This document shows positions 36,217 to 44,452 of a stretch of DNA of 64,000 nt, piece by piece. Numbering within the stretch: the first letter of the stretch is position 1; every line of letters starts with the position of its first letter. A program made the translations under genes and the position numbers. Source of the DNA: Pontivivens ytuae (lineage in GTDB: Bacteria > Pseudomonadota > Alphaproteobacteria > Rhodobacterales > Rhodobacteraceae); NCBI RefSeq assembly GCF_015679265.1, contig NZ_CP064942.1, positions 3,700,001-3,764,000 of the forward strand, read 5' to 3'. Below the pieces are notes generated by a model, which was not told where the DNA came from, searched no databases, and was given only the letters and a program-made list of their open reading frames with translations.

Positions 36217-36331
36217 CCATACGCCTCATCTGCTCGTCCCTGTGCCCAGGGTTGGCCAGCCTTATATCCCGACAAACCCCCATCCCCAGAGTGTTAAGGA
36301 TGGGGATAAGTGCGAATGCCGGAGCCGTGCC

Positions 36332-36643
36332 GTGGCGAAAGACTACCCCGAAACACCCGACGGCCGCTACTTCGTCGCGAAGGACCGGCTCTGGCGCAAG
36401 ACCGACCCGCGGCTGAGCGACACCGAACGGCGCGCCGCGGTGAAGGCCCTGATGAAAGCCCGCCGCGCCGTCCGCGATGCCGCCGACGAGGCCGAGGAAC
36501 GCGCCGCCCGCGACGCGGTGCAGGCGGCGAAGGAGCGCCTGGGCGAGCGCGGCCCGGTGTGGTGGGAGGACGGCGCACCGGATGAGACCGGCAAGGCGCC
36601 CTGGAACTCCAGCTACGCCGACTGGTGGGCGGCGCGCGCTTAA
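36332..36643 (+). CDS. Small basic/charged protein, unknown
   Basis: 103 residues from a GTG with CCGGAG upstream. The chain has GRYFVAKDRLWRKTDPRLSD near the N-terminus, a helical Ala/Arg/Glu-rich middle (AVKALMKARRAVRDAADEAE) and a Trp-rich end (GPVWWEDGAP... PWNSSYADWWAARA). This pattern is familiar from small alphaproteobacterial hypothetical proteins, but no function is known to me. It ends overlapping by four bases the stop of the convergent peptidase gene. Confidence 0.7.
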   Translation: MAKDYPETPDGRYFVAKDRLWRKTDPRLSDTERRAAVKALMKARRAVRDAADEAEERAARDAVQAAKERLGERGPVWWEDGAPDETGKAPWNSSYADWWAARA

Positions 36644-37566
36644 CCGCTGGGGCAGGCCGTCGCGAAGCGGGAGGACGGAAAGTCGCGGTCGAGGGTCAGC
36701 GGCATCAGCGTCAGCATCCCGTCATCGTCGATCAGGCCCGAGAGCTCATCGAGCATCCCTGCGATCTCCCGCACGAAGGCGGCCTCGCGCGCCGGGTCCG
36801 CCTCGCCATGGGCGAAGTCCATCGGGGATTTGCCGAGCCGCCAGGCCAGCGCGTCGATCCGCTCAGGGGAGACGGGATGCGTGCTCGCCGCCCGTCCCTC
36901 CGTCACCGGGTCCTGCCACCAGGCGGCCATGTAGTACCAGAACACCCCCATCGGCGCCCCGCCGAGCCGGGCGAAGTGGTCGAGCGCGAAGGCATCCGCC
37001 TCCCGCTCCTGCGCCTGGGAGGCCGCGCCCTCCATCCCCGCTTCGTGATCGAGCAGCAGGTGGCCGAGCTCGTGGGCCAGGATGAACTGGATGCCGGAGC
37101 TCAGGATCTTGCCCGACACGTCACCGGCGAAGGGATCGGCGAGCGCCGTCTCCCGGTCGATGGCAAACGCCTCCAAGGGCGCGGGGTAGGGGCGCCCTTC
37201 GCGCAGCAGACCCCACAGATAGGACTGGATGAAACCCGGCTCGCAGCCGCGCGCCTCGAACCAGGCAAAGAGCGTGGCCACGTCGTCGAAGAAGCGGATC
37301 GAGGTCAGCGGCATGCTGATCGTCTGCGTCGCGGGTGCCGCGTAGAAGGAGAGGGGGCTCGGCCCCTCGAGCGGGAAATCGAGGGTCACACCCGCCGCAC
37401 GCGGGCGCATCTCCCGCGGCAGGTTGCCGAGGATATCCTCGTCGAACACCGCGATGATGGTGGGCACCGCCCGCTCTTCGACCCGCCGCAGGTCGGCGGG
37501 GCCGTAGCGGACCTGCGCAGCGCAGAGCGTCGGCAGCAGCATCAGGATCAGGGCGCGGATCAGCAT
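36640..37566 (-). CDS. Exported zinc metallopeptidase-like protein (HExxH, DUF4344-like)
   Basis: 308 residues with a signal peptide (MLIRALILMLLPTLCAAQ). The zinc motif is HELGH at about 165-169 in FILAHELGHLLLDHEAG, followed by EREADAFALD at about 187-196, the arrangement of zincin-type gluzincins with a downstream ExxxD. The nearest pattern I know is the putative metallopeptidase DUF4344, but I cannot confirm it. Its ATG overlaps the end of the upstream membrane gene by seven bases, which suggests they work together. Confidence 0.75.
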   Translation of the reverse strand: MLIRALILMLLPTLCAAQVRYGPADLRRVEERAVPTIIAVFDEDILGNLPREMRPRAAGVTLDFPLEGPSPLSFYAAPATQTISMPLTSIRFFDDVATLFAWFEARGCEPGFIQSYLWGLLREGRPYPAPLEAFAIDRETALADPFAGDVSGKILSSGIQFILAHELGHLLLDHEAGMEGAASQAQEREADAFALDHFARLGGAPMGVFWYYMAAWWQDPVTEGRAASTHPVSPERIDALAWRLGKSPMDFAHGEADPAREAAFVREIAGMLDELSGLIDDDGMLTLMPLTLDRDFPSSRFATACPSG

Positions 37567-38141
37567 ACGACGTGCCTTTCCTCGTAGAACGCGCGGGCTG
37601 CGGCGTTCGGGGCGTCGGTGCTCTGGCCGCGGGCCCAGGCGGCGAAGGTGTCGGGCGCGCCCCAGTCCCCGGCCCAGACCGGGCGCATCAGCATCAGCTT
37701 GGCGTCGGCCAGATCGTCCTCCAGCCGCGGCGACAGCGAGCCGCCCTCGGCCAGGCAATTCAGGCTCCTCACCCGCCGTTGCGCGATGGTCCGGTCATAG
37801 GCGTCGTCCTCCACAGGGGCGGCGTCGCGGCTGGCGCCGAGAAACGCCGGCTGATCGCGCGACGCCACCTGGTCCGGCGCCTCCGCGGCATGAGGATCCA
37901 CGCTGATCGGGTTCGACAGGCTGACATAGGCGTAGGCGACCAGCGTCAGCAGGACGAAGACCGGCGTGGACAGCACCACCGACCCGCCGATGCCGAGCCC
38001 CTTGCTGGGATCCACGTCGAGCTTCTGGACCGAGCGCCAGAAGCCGATCATCACGATGAGGGCGATCAGGAGCACCGCGGCCGTCAGCGTCAGCCGCTCG
38101 GCCATGCGGAATGCGACAACGGGATCGGACTGTTCGAACAC
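37560..38141 (-). CDS. Membrane protein upstream of metallopeptidase
   Basis: 193 residues from a GTG (MFEQSDPVVAF). Two hydrophobic segments at about 18-36 and 53-74 are followed by a polar domain that ends in HVVC. Two Cys are present in the C-terminal part (RSLNCLAEGG and the terminal C). Family not recognised. It overlaps the downstream peptidase gene. Confidence 0.65.
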   Translation of the reverse strand: MFEQSDPVVAFRMAERLTLTAAVLLIALIVMIGFWRSVQKLDVDPSKGLGIGGSVVLSTPVFVLLTLVAYAYVSLSNPISVDPHAAEAPDQVASRDQPAFLGASRDAAPVEDDAYDRTIAQRRVRSLNCLAEGGSLSPRLEDDLADAKLMLMRPVWAGDWGAPDTFAAWARGQSTDAPNAAARAFYEERHVVC

Positions 38142-38218
38142 GCCAACACCTCGCTCTTCGAGTAAAATCGTAACAAAGCGGGTGGGCGCGCGCGAAGTAT
38201 TTCGCCGTGATTTCCGCG

Positions 38219-38854
38219 TCAGCGCGCGGTCGTCTTGCTTCTGTAGAGCGTCAGGAACGCCTCCACCGCCGTCGCGGCCTGCCGTTTGCGCGCAGCAGGC
38301 CCGAGCTGTGGCTCGCCGAGCAGCACGCGGATCTGGGTGTCGCGGATCACGAGGCCGTAGAGCATGGTGAAGGCCTCGCCCGCATCGTCGAGCGCCAGCA
38401 CGCCGTCCCCGGCCAGCCGCGCGAGGTAGCCCTCCACCAGCGGCCCGATCCGGTGGCGGCCGGAGGCGAGCAGCAGCGCCGCAAGCTCCGGCGTGCCCAT
38501 CGCCGCGCGGTTCAGTGCAACGGATGAGGGGCCGGTCAGCAGTCCCAGCAAGCCTTCCGCGAAGCCCGTCAGCACCGTGCGCGGCGGCCCGCCGGCCTCC
38601 AGCGCCTTGGTCACACGAATGGCGGCGCGGTCGGCATTGCGCTCCATAACCGCGGCCAACAGCCCCTCGCGCCCGCCGAACCAGCCGTTGAGCGTGCCCT
38701 TCGAGGCGCCGGCCCGCCGCGCGATCTCCGCCATCGTGGTCTGGGCGTAGCCGGCCTCGGCCAGCAGCGCCTCGGCCGCGTCGAGGATCGCATCGCGCCG
38801 GTCGGCGCGGGCGGCGGCGGGCAGGCGGCCGCGGGGGGCGGGATCGGCGCTCAT
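38219..38854 (-). CDS. TetR/AcrR-family transcriptional regulator
   Basis: 211 residues. The N-terminal helix-turn-helix is at about 21-65 (RRDAILDAAEALLAEAGYAQ, TTMAEIARRAGASKGTLNGWFGG). The C-terminal ligand domain resembles TetR_C proteins of efflux or membrane-gene regulators. It is divergent from the 38927 membrane gene, and a perfect palindrome lies in the shared 72-base gap, so it most likely represses that gene and itself. Confidence 0.9.
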   Translation of the reverse strand: MSADPAPRGRLPAAARADRRDAILDAAEALLAEAGYAQTTMAEIARRAGASKGTLNGWFGGREGLLAAVMERNADRAAIRVTKALEAGGPPRTVLTGFAEGLLGLLTGPSSVALNRAAMGTPELAALLLASGRHRIGPLVEGYLARLAGDGVLALDDAGEAFTMLYGLVIRDTQIRVLLGEPQLGPAARKRQAATAVEAFLTLYRSKTTAR

Positions 38855-38863
38855 GGTTGCTCC

Positions 38864-38893
38864 TTGACATTCGTACCTGTCAGTACGATTAAT
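38864..38893 (+). promoter_or_regulatory. Promoter with TetR-type operator in its spacer
   Basis: TTGACA (38864-38869) and ATTAAT (38888-38893) form a near-consensus promoter with an 18-base spacer. The spacer is filled by the perfect inverted repeat TCGTAC-CTGTCA-GTACGA (38871-38888). A further GTAC half-site follows (ATGCGTACC at about 38894-38902). A repressor bound here would block RNA polymerase for the rightward gene and probably also affect the TetR gene. Confidence 0.7.
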
Positions 38894-38926
38894 ATGCGTA
38901 CCGAAGGGTATCAATAGGAGCCTGCG

Positions 38927-39295
38927 ATGACCACCGCCCCCCGCACCGACCTGCCGCTGCGCGACCTGATGACTGGCGCGCTCTACGCCCTGATCCTGCT
39001 GCAACTCGTCCAGCTCGCGGCCGGGCTCGCGCAGGTACCGCCGCATCCCGCGTCTGCGGTCCTGCCGATCATCGCCGCCACCGCGGCGCTCGGCCTCTTC
39101 GCGCTGCCGCTGGTGCGGGCGGGCCGCCGGGCCGGGGCCTATGTCGGGATCGTCTTCTGCGCCGCCGCGATGATCGGGATGGGGCCGCACAAGCTGTTCC
39201 TGCAGGATGGCGGCGTGATCGCACCGGTGGCGCTGACCGGCTTCGCGCTGGAGCTCGCCTTCATCGCAGCCGCCGTGATGTCGCTGCGGCGCTGA
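38927..39295 (+). CDS. Small membrane protein under divergent TetR control
   Basis: 122 residues, four hydrophobic segments (about 17-38, 43-62, 70-84, 96-118), preceded by ATAGGAG. It resembles DUF6326-type or DoxX-like small membrane proteins; I do not recognise it firmly. The gene is divergent from and probably repressed by the TetR regulator. Confidence 0.75.
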   Translation: MTTAPRTDLPLRDLMTGALYALILLQLVQLAAGLAQVPPHPASAVLPIIAATAALGLFALPLVRAGRRAGAYVGIVFCAAAMIGMGPHKLFLQDGGVIAPVALTGFALELAFIAAAVMSLRR

Positions 39296-39307
39296 GCCCC
39301 GGGCGGC

Positions 39308-40861
39308 TCAGAAGTCCATGCTGAAGCTGAGCCGCCCGCCGTAGCTGACCACCTGTGGATCGCCGATGCCGCCATAGTCGGCCTCCATTCGGAAGCTGCC
39401 CGCGCCCTGGCGCCGCTCGTAGCCCGCGCGCATCCGGCCCGTCGCACTCTCGTAGGAGGTCGTCTGGTTCTCCTCGAAATCCATGTCGAAGCCGAGGAAC
39501 GGCGTGCCCGCATGCCGCGGGTGGCGGTATTCGGCGCGCAGGGCGACGCGGCCGGTCAGGCGCTCGTCCTCCGAGGCGCTGACCTCGCTGCCGCCCTCGG
39601 TCTCGTAGCCGCTGGTGAAGGTGTCCTGGTAGTCGATCTGCCCCGAAGGCATCAGCGCGAACGGCCCGACGGAGATGCGCGCCGCCGTCAGTTCGAGCGC
39701 CGCATACATCCGGTCGGTGTCGTAATGCCCGGACCCGCTCGTCTCCGACATCACCTCGCCGGAGGCCTGGCCATGCAGCACCCGCCCTTCGAGCACGGCG
39801 CGATGGGGCAGGCGGCTCGCGAAATAGGGCCCGGCGAGAAAGCCGGAGCTCTGCCCGTCCACCTCCGCCTCGCCCCCGGTCGCGGCGTGGTCGAAGACCG
39901 CCATGACGCCCACCAGCATGTCGCCGCCGATCATGCCGTCGACCCCGGTGCTCAGCGTCATGCTGGTCGTGTCGGTCTTCATGTAGTCGTATTCGCTGAA
40001 CCGCGCGGCGAGGTCGAACCACGCCGCCCCGGCCCCGCGGGCGAAGGGCGCGGCGCGCCGGGCCTCGATCTTCATCAGGTCGTCGGTGACCATCCCGTCG
40101 ATATCCACCGTCATCGCGCTGCTCGAAAAGCTGAGCGGCGCCATCCGCTCCTCACAACCGTAGCTGCGGCCGTCGCAGACCGGATCGCGGCCGGGGGTGA
40201 AGCGCAGCAGGCTCGTCATGCTCGGCCGCCGCACCGCACCGCGGACCCGGCCGGAGAGGCGCTGGTTGATGTAGCTCATACCCGGCTCGGCGCGCATCGC
40301 GTCGCGGTGATGGCGCACCGCGATCCGCGTGACGGAGCGGAGCTGGCTGCCATCATCGGCAAGGATCACGGCGGGGGCGGCCGGAAGCTCCTCCTGCACA
40401 TGCAGCGCGCACTCGGCGGGGAGCACGGCGCCGGGCACCTGCGGCTCGCTGCCCGTGATCACCAGCGCGTCGCCGTCAAACGTGAAGGTATAGGTGTCCT
40501 GCCCGGTATCGTTGGCGCAGTCCGCCGCGGTCAGGACCCAGTTGCCGCCGGTATCGCCGAAGGCCTCGACCGAGGCGATCGTGTAGGCGACGCGCAGCAC
40601 CTCCCCGTCCTCGGCACGGTGCTGCACGGTGGCGGGCAGGGCGATCTCGTCGCGCTCCAGCGCGGGACCGGAGGAGCGCCGCTCCATGCCCAGCGTGACG
40701 GTGGCCGAGATCGGGATGCCGCTCGGCCCCGTGACCTCGGCAACGGAAAGGGAGACATGCTGCGCCGCGTCCTGTGCGACCGCGGCACCCGTCGCCGCTG
40801 CCAGCAAAAGACCGGCCCGGCACATCTGCCGGGCCCCAGCGAACAACGCCAACTCACACAT
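39308..40861 (-). CDS. Autotransporter-type beta-barrel outer membrane protein
   Basis: 517 residues. Signal peptide near MCRAGLLLAAATGAAVAQ (the ATG 12 codons inside may be the real start). A short beta-rich passenger or linker (about 30-240) contains two Cys pairs. A C-terminal barrel of about 270 residues has the typical alternating strands and repeated GRMRAGYERR-type turns, ending in SFSMDF with the terminal aromatic residue recognised by BAM. The passenger is short for an autotransporter, so it could be an adhesin-like barrel with a small surface domain. Confidence 0.8.
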   Translation of the reverse strand: MCELALFAGARQMCRAGLLLAAATGAAVAQDAAQHVSLSVAEVTGPSGIPISATVTLGMERRSSGPALERDEIALPATVQHRAEDGEVLRVAYTIASVEAFGDTGGNWVLTAADCANDTGQDTYTFTFDGDALVITGSEPQVPGAVLPAECALHVQEELPAAPAVILADDGSQLRSVTRIAVRHHRDAMRAEPGMSYINQRLSGRVRGAVRRPSMTSLLRFTPGRDPVCDGRSYGCEERMAPLSFSSSAMTVDIDGMVTDDLMKIEARRAAPFARGAGAAWFDLAARFSEYDYMKTDTTSMTLSTGVDGMIGGDMLVGVMAVFDHAATGGEAEVDGQSSGFLAGPYFASRLPHRAVLEGRVLHGQASGEVMSETSGSGHYDTDRMYAALELTAARISVGPFALMPSGQIDYQDTFTSGYETEGGSEVSASEDERLTGRVALRAEYRHPRHAGTPFLGFDMDFEENQTTSYESATGRMRAGYERRQGAGSFRMEADYGGIGDPQVVSYGGRLSFSMDF

Positions 40862-41101
40862 GACCTACTGTCCCAAACGCGTGAGGTCGTCCGGCTCTTC
40901 GCGTCCGTAACGGCCCCGTGCACCCGGTCCGGCGCACTTCTTATGGAGACAAGCTATACGGGAGAATTGGGCAACTTCGTGTCAACCAAGGGCTGATCTG
41001 ACCCAAGGGCCGAATTCGTGGCTCCCATGCCACGTGGCGAAGATGCATCGTTAGGGGGTGCCGGGGCCAGGACGGGGACTGTCCGAGCGTGAGGCCCCGG
41101 C

Positions 41102-41138
41102 GATCGCACGTGCTCCTGGCACGCGAGCGCGTGCGATC
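41102..41138 (-). terminator. Stem-loop overlapping the stop codon
   Basis: GATCGCACGTGCTC (41102-41115) pairs with GAGCGCGTGCGATC (41125-41138) with one G-T wobble, across a nine-base loop. It covers the stop codon of the minus-strand triple-repeat gene. No T-run follows, so the terminator role is moderate. Confidence 0.5.
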
Positions 41139-41640
41139 AGTCGTTGTCCTCTGCCTCGTTCAGCATCTGGACAAGCTCGCTGAGGGTGTACTGCGTCGGA
41201 TCGACGTCGAGCGAACAGCCGAGCTGTTCCTTGGACTCGCGCGTCGCGACGTTGAGGCTCTCCTCCGCGTGGACAATCTCCAGCGGGTCGCGGTTGACGC
41301 AGTCCGGATCGTCCTCGCTGAGGCGCTTGAGCATGACGAGCTCGCTCAGCGTGTAGTCCTCCGGATCGACGCCGAGCGAGCCTGCGAGCTGGCCCGTCGC
41401 CGCATGGGAGGTATCGGGCGGATCGCTGAACAGCGCCTGCAGGCGGCGGTTCATGTCCTGCGTGCTGATGTCGGCTTCCATGATGGCCTTCATCTGCGCG
41501 AGTTCCGAGGCGCTGAAGGCATCGGGATCGACACCGAGCTCGAGCGCCAGCTCTTCGTGCCCGGTCTCCGGCTCCTGCGCGGAGAGGGGAAGGACCACGG
41601 CGAGAGCCAGCACGGCGGTGAGAGTCGCAATGCGCGACAT
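41137..41640 (-). CDS. Exported protein with three LGVDP-YTLSEL repeats
   Basis: 167 residues behind GGAGGAAACGCTC. Signal peptide MSRIATLTAVLALAVVLPLS-AQ. The mature chain has three copies of one ~20-residue unit: LGVDPDAFSASELAQMKAI (about 35-53), LGVDPEDYTLSELVMLKRL (89-107), LDVDPTQYTLSELVQMLNE (144-162). They are separated by acidic linkers; two Cys lie near 114 and 142. Each unit could form a helix-turn-helix or Ca-binding-like Asp loop; that is inference. Function and family unknown. Confidence 0.75.
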   Translation of the reverse strand: MSRIATLTAVLALAVVLPLSAQEPETGHEELALELGVDPDAFSASELAQMKAIMEADISTQDMNRRLQALFSDPPDTSHAATGQLAGSLGVDPEDYTLSELVMLKRLSEDDPDCVNRDPLEIVHAEESLNVATRESKEQLGCSLDVDPTQYTLSELVQMLNEAEDND

Positions 41641-41828
41641 GAGCGTTTCCTCCTGTTCTTGTTGGGTGGGCCGCATTCGGGGCGGCCTGTGGATAGATCG
41701 TAGGAGCAGCCGGGCCGGGCGGTGTTGACGGGCGTCAAAGGGCGGTCTGGGGGCTTTCGGTGGGAGATCCCCGGGGCGAGCCCGACGATGACGGCCCCCG
41801 ATCGATCGACCCGCCGCGCTATCAACCA

Positions 41829-41880
41829 ACACTACTCCGCCCGGAATCAAGCCGAAGGCGCCGGGCGAGCGCCTGCGCCG
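41829..41880 (+). repeat. Partial copy of ~175-bp interspersed repeat
   Basis: Only the first ~50 bases (CCGCCCGGAATCAAGCCGAA/GGCGCCGGGCGAGCGCCTGC) of the element described at 42016, directly before an ACCCCGGA palindrome. Confidence 0.65.
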
Positions 41881-41892
41881 GTTATCGGATGT

Positions 41893-41918
41893 ACCACCCC
41901 GGACTTGATCCGGGGTCT
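41893..41918 (+). repeat. ACCCCGGA-CTTGA-TCCGGGGT palindrome
   Basis: Perfect 8-bp arms around CTTGA, identical in core to the copies at 43036 and 44643. Confidence 0.8.
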
Positions 41919-42015
41919 CGTGCCGCATAGCGCGCCGGTCTCGGCGCTGCGACCGGGATGGTGCTTCGTAGCGCCCTCAACGAAGTCCCAGCCCGCTTGG
42001 CGCCTGACCAAGCAC

Positions 42016-42187
42016 CACCCCGCCCGGAACAAGCCGAAGGCGCCGGGCGAGCGCCTGCCCGTTCAGGCGGGCTGGCGCTTTGCAGTGGAGCGCGCTGGGG
42101 CAACCGAGCAATGACCTTGCCGGGATAAAGCACGCCGTTCAGAGGTAGGGAGCGCCATCCCACGAGCAGGCGCGCGCCCGGCTTGCG
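42016..42187 (+). repeat. ~175-bp interspersed repeat, left copy beside the kinase gene
   Basis: Begins CCGCCCGGAACAAGCCGAAG and runs through GGGCTGGCGCTTTGCAGTGG, GACCTTGCCGGGATAAAGCA and CGCCATCCCACGAGCAGGCG. It aligns along its length with 42837-43010 (same orientation) and with the reverse strand of 48621-48795. I see many identical blocks of 15-25 bases broken by single changes and no reading frame shared by the three. Confidence 0.8.
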
Positions 42188-42312
42188 ATGCGCATGTGCA
42201 GAGGTGCGGCGTCGTCGCCTTGTCATGCCGAGGGGCTAGAGACGTCCGAGTGGGCTACTGGCTGTTCCGCGAGGTTTCAGACCTGACCGCAGCGCTTTCC
42301 GGCGAGGAGCAC

Positions 42313-42834
42313 ATGGGCATCCGCAACTACCTGATCGAAGGCGTCTCGGGCACCGGCAAGACCTCGGTCTGCCACGAACTCCGCCGCCGCGGCCATCGCG
42401 CGCTGAACGGAGATCGGGATCTGGCCTACAAAGGCGATCCGGTAACCGGAGCGCCTGTGCAGGCACCCGTAGACGCTTCGGACGTGGATCGCGTCGCCTG
42501 GGTTCACGCGCATCAGATCTGGGACATCCGGAAAGTCCGGTCCATCGTCGCCGACCGAAGCCAAGCGATGTCCTTCCTGTGCGGCGGCTCGCGGAACTTC
42601 GCGCAGTTCGTCGATTGGTTCGACGACGTCTTCGTGCTGGAGATCGACCGCGAGACGCTGGAGCGCCGCCTCGACCAGCGGCCGGACGACGAGTTCGGAG
42701 GACGGCCCGAGGAGCGCGCGCTGATCCTCAGGCTGCACACGACGCGCGAGGATGTTCCGCAGAATGCCGTTGCTATCGACGCAACCGCACCACTTGAGCA
42801 GGTCGTTGACGAGATCCTGCGGAGGTGCAGTTAG
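42313..42834 (+). CDS. Small P-loop NTPase / nucleoside-kinase-like protein
   Basis: 173 residues, with GAGGAG upstream of the ATG. Walker A is GVSGTGKTS at 10-18. The chain then has WVHAHQIWDIRKVRSIVADR and a Walker-B-like FDDVFVLEID. An Arg-rich lid region (ETLERRLDQRPDDEFGGRPEE) is typical of adenylate/shikimate/gluconate-kinase-like folds. Substrate is unknown. The gene sits exactly between two direct copies of the ~175-bp repeat, as if the segment had been inserted or duplicated with them. Confidence 0.78.
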   Translation: MGIRNYLIEGVSGTGKTSVCHELRRRGHRALNGDRDLAYKGDPVTGAPVQAPVDASDVDRVAWVHAHQIWDIRKVRSIVADRSQAMSFLCGGSRNFAQFVDWFDDVFVLEIDRETLERRLDQRPDDEFGGRPEERALILRLHTTREDVPQNAVAIDATAPLEQVVDEILRRCS

Positions 42835-42836
42835 CG

Positions 42837-43010
42837 CACCCCGCCCGGAATCAAGCCGAAGGCGCCGGGCGAGCGCCTGCCCGTCCCGGCGGGCTGGCGC
42901 TTTGCAGTGGAGTGCGTTGCTGCAACGAAGCAATGACCTTGCCGGGATAAAGCATGCCGCTCAGAGGTGTGCAGCGCCATCCCACGGGCAGGCGCGCGGC
43001 CGGCTTTTGT
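42837..43010 (+). repeat. ~175-bp interspersed repeat, right copy beside the kinase gene
   Basis: Same orientation as 42016-42187 and starting two bases after the kinase stop. It contains CCGCCCGGAATCAAGCCGAA, GCTGGCGCTTTGCAGTGGAG, CAATGACCTTGCCGGGATAA and CAGCGCCATCCCACGGGCAG. Single-base differences are spread along the whole length. Confidence 0.8.
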
Positions 43011-43035
43011 GGCGCCAGTTTGAAAAAACTTAGAC

Positions 43036-43062
43036 ACCACCCCGGACTTGATCCGGGGTCTT
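43036..43062 (+). repeat. ACCCCGGA-CTTGA-TCCGGGGT palindrome
   Basis: Perfect copy, followed by a GGTCCCGGCGCTGCGGCCGG-type inverted sequence at about 43088-43112, the same pair as at 44643-44722. Confidence 0.8.
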
Positions 43063-43133
43063 TGGGAACGGAGCGCGTCGGTCCGGACGGTCCCGGCGCT
43101 GCGGCCGGGACGGTGCTCTTTGGGAAACCCAAA

Positions 43134-43167
43134 CGAAAAACCCCGCCCGGATCGCTCCGTGCGGGGT
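43134..43167 (-). terminator. Rho-independent terminator of rpsF-rpsR-rplI operon
   Basis: On the minus strand ACCCCGC-A-CGGA-GCGA-TCCG-G-GCGGGGT followed by TTTTCG, starting about 25 bases after the rplI stop. Strong stem and T-run. Confidence 0.88.
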
Positions 43168-43191
43168 CTGTCTCGCAGCAGCCGGTGAGGA

Positions 43192-43821
43192 TCAGACCTC
43201 GGGCTGCTCGTCGTCCTCGGCCGGGGCGTCCTCGATGGGCGCCGCGAGGTCGTCGTCGTCGCGGGCGGCTGCACCCACATCGTCGAAGAGCTCGGCGATG
43301 TCGAACTCGGCCTCGGCGTCTTCCTCTGCGCGGATGTCGGCGATCGACTTGCCCTGCGCCTGGATCTCGGCCTCTTCGGTCGAACGGGCGACGTTGACGG
43401 TGATGGTCGCCGACACCTCGGGGTGCAGCACCACTTCCATCTCGTGCAGGCCCAGTTCCTTGATCGGCTGGTCGAGCACGATCTGCCGGCGCTCGACGGT
43501 GAAGCCGTTCTCGGTCGCCGCATCGGCCGCGTCACGGGTGGTGACGGAGCCGTAGAGCGAGCCCGCATCCGACGCAGAGCGGATCACCACGAAGGTCTGG
43601 CCGTCGAGCTTCTCGGCGAGGCTCTCGGCTTCCTTCTTGGTTTCGAGGTTGCGCGCTTCGAGCTGTGCCTTCTGCGCCTCGAACTTCGCCTTGTTGGCGT
43701 CGTTCGCGCGCAGCGCCTTGCCCTGGGGCAGCAGGAAGTTGCGGGCGTAGCCCGGCTTGACGCTCACGATCTCGCCCATCTGGCCGAGCTTCGCGACACG
43801 TTCCAGAAGAATCACGTCCAT
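43192..43821 (-). CDS. rplI: 50S ribosomal protein bL9
   Basis: 209 residues. The N-terminal rRNA-binding domain ([35 protein letters not shown]) and C-terminal domain (about 80-150) are complete. The tail is longer than the usual ~150 residues and very acidic ([20 protein letters not shown]), as seen in Rhodobacteraceae. Last gene of the operon. Confidence 0.97.
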   Translation of the reverse strand: MDVILLERVAKLGQMGEIVSVKPGYARNFLLPQGKALRANDANKAKFEAQKAQLEARNLETKKEAESLAEKLDGQTFVVIRSASDAGSLYGSVTTRDAADAATENGFTVERRQIVLDQPIKELGLHEMEVVLHPEVSATITVNVARSTEEAEIQAQGKSIADIRAEEDAEAEFDIAELFDDVGAAARDDDDLAAPIEDAPAEDDEQPEV

Positions 43822-43831
43822 GGATCTACCC

Positions 43832-44059
43832 TCACTTCACGGCGTAGGGCAGCAGCGCGAGGAAGCGGGCGCGCTTGATGGCCTTGGCCAGCTCGCGCTG
43901 CTTCTTCGCGGACACTGCGGTGATGCGGGACGGGACGATCTTGCCGCGCTCGGAGATGTAGCGCTGGAGCAGTTTGACGTCCTTGTAGTCGATCTTCGGC
44001 GCGTTCTCGCCCGAGAACGGGCAGGACTTGCGTCGGCGGAAAAACGGTTTGCGTGCCAT
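43832..44059 (-). CDS. rpsR: 30S ribosomal protein bS18
   Basis: 75 residues: [56 protein letters not shown]. Normal length. It lies ten bases upstream of rplI and 18 bases after rpsF; bS18 binds bS6 on the 30S platform. Confidence 0.97.
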   Translation of the reverse strand: MARKPFFRRRKSCPFSGENAPKIDYKDVKLLQRYISERGKIVPSRITAVSAKKQRELAKAIKRARFLALLPYAVK

Positions 44060-44077
44060 GTGGTCCTACTCCTTCGA

Positions 44078-44452
44078 TCAGTCGCGGCGCGGGCCGCGGT
44101 CGCGGCGGGGGCCACGCTCGTCGCGGGCATTCTTCGCCTGGATGACGGCCGACGGGCCTTCCTCGTGCTCGTCCACGCGGACGGTGAGGACGCGCATCAC
44201 GTCGTCATGGAGCCGCATCAGGCGCTCCATCTCCTGCACGGCGGCGGAGGGGGCGTCGGACCGCATGTAGGCGTAGTGCCCCTTGCGGTTCTTGTTGATC
44301 TTGTAGGCCATGGTCTTCAGACCCCAGTACTCGGTGTCCGAGACGGAGCCGCCATTGTCGGTGAGCACCTGCTGGAAGTGCTCGATCAGGCCCTCGGCCT
44401 GGGCGGTGGACAGGTCCTGCCGCGCGATGAAGGTATGCTCGTAGAGAGCCAT
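44078..44452 (-). CDS. rpsF: 30S ribosomal protein bS6
   Basis: 124 residues from MALYEHTF. The core (YEHTFIARQDLSTAQAEGL, WGLKTMAYKINKNRKGHYAY) is followed by a basic RGPRRDRGPRRD tail. First gene of the operon. Codons upstream of this ATG are not bS6-like, so the shorter start is used. Confidence 0.96.
   Translation of the reverse strand: MALYEHTFIARQDLSTAQAEGLIEHFQQVLTDNGGSVSDTEYWGLKTMAYKINKNRKGHYAYMRSDAPSAAVQEMERLMRLHDDVMRVLTVRVDEHEEGPSAVIQAKNARDERGPRRDRGPRRD

Larger units (their letters stand above)
41641..42312. other. Gene-free gap with interspersed repeats
   Basis: About 670 bases. The left 200 hold a diverged GATCCCCGGGGCGAGCCCGA-type palindrome near 41766-41792. After that come the partial repeat, the ACCCCGGA palindrome and the full ~175-bp copy. 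The last 120 bases before the kinase gene are unassigned and should contain its promoter. Confidence 0.6.
42835..43191. other. Gene-free gap: repeats and rplI terminator
   Basis: The 357 bases are accounted for by the right ~175-bp repeat, two palindromes and the rplI terminator. No gene seen. Confidence 0.65.

Noticed and set aside
39308..40861. Classical autotransporter with large passenger
   Set aside because: The part before the barrel is only about 200 residues and lacks repeat beta-helix motifs; kept as barrel protein with short passenger.
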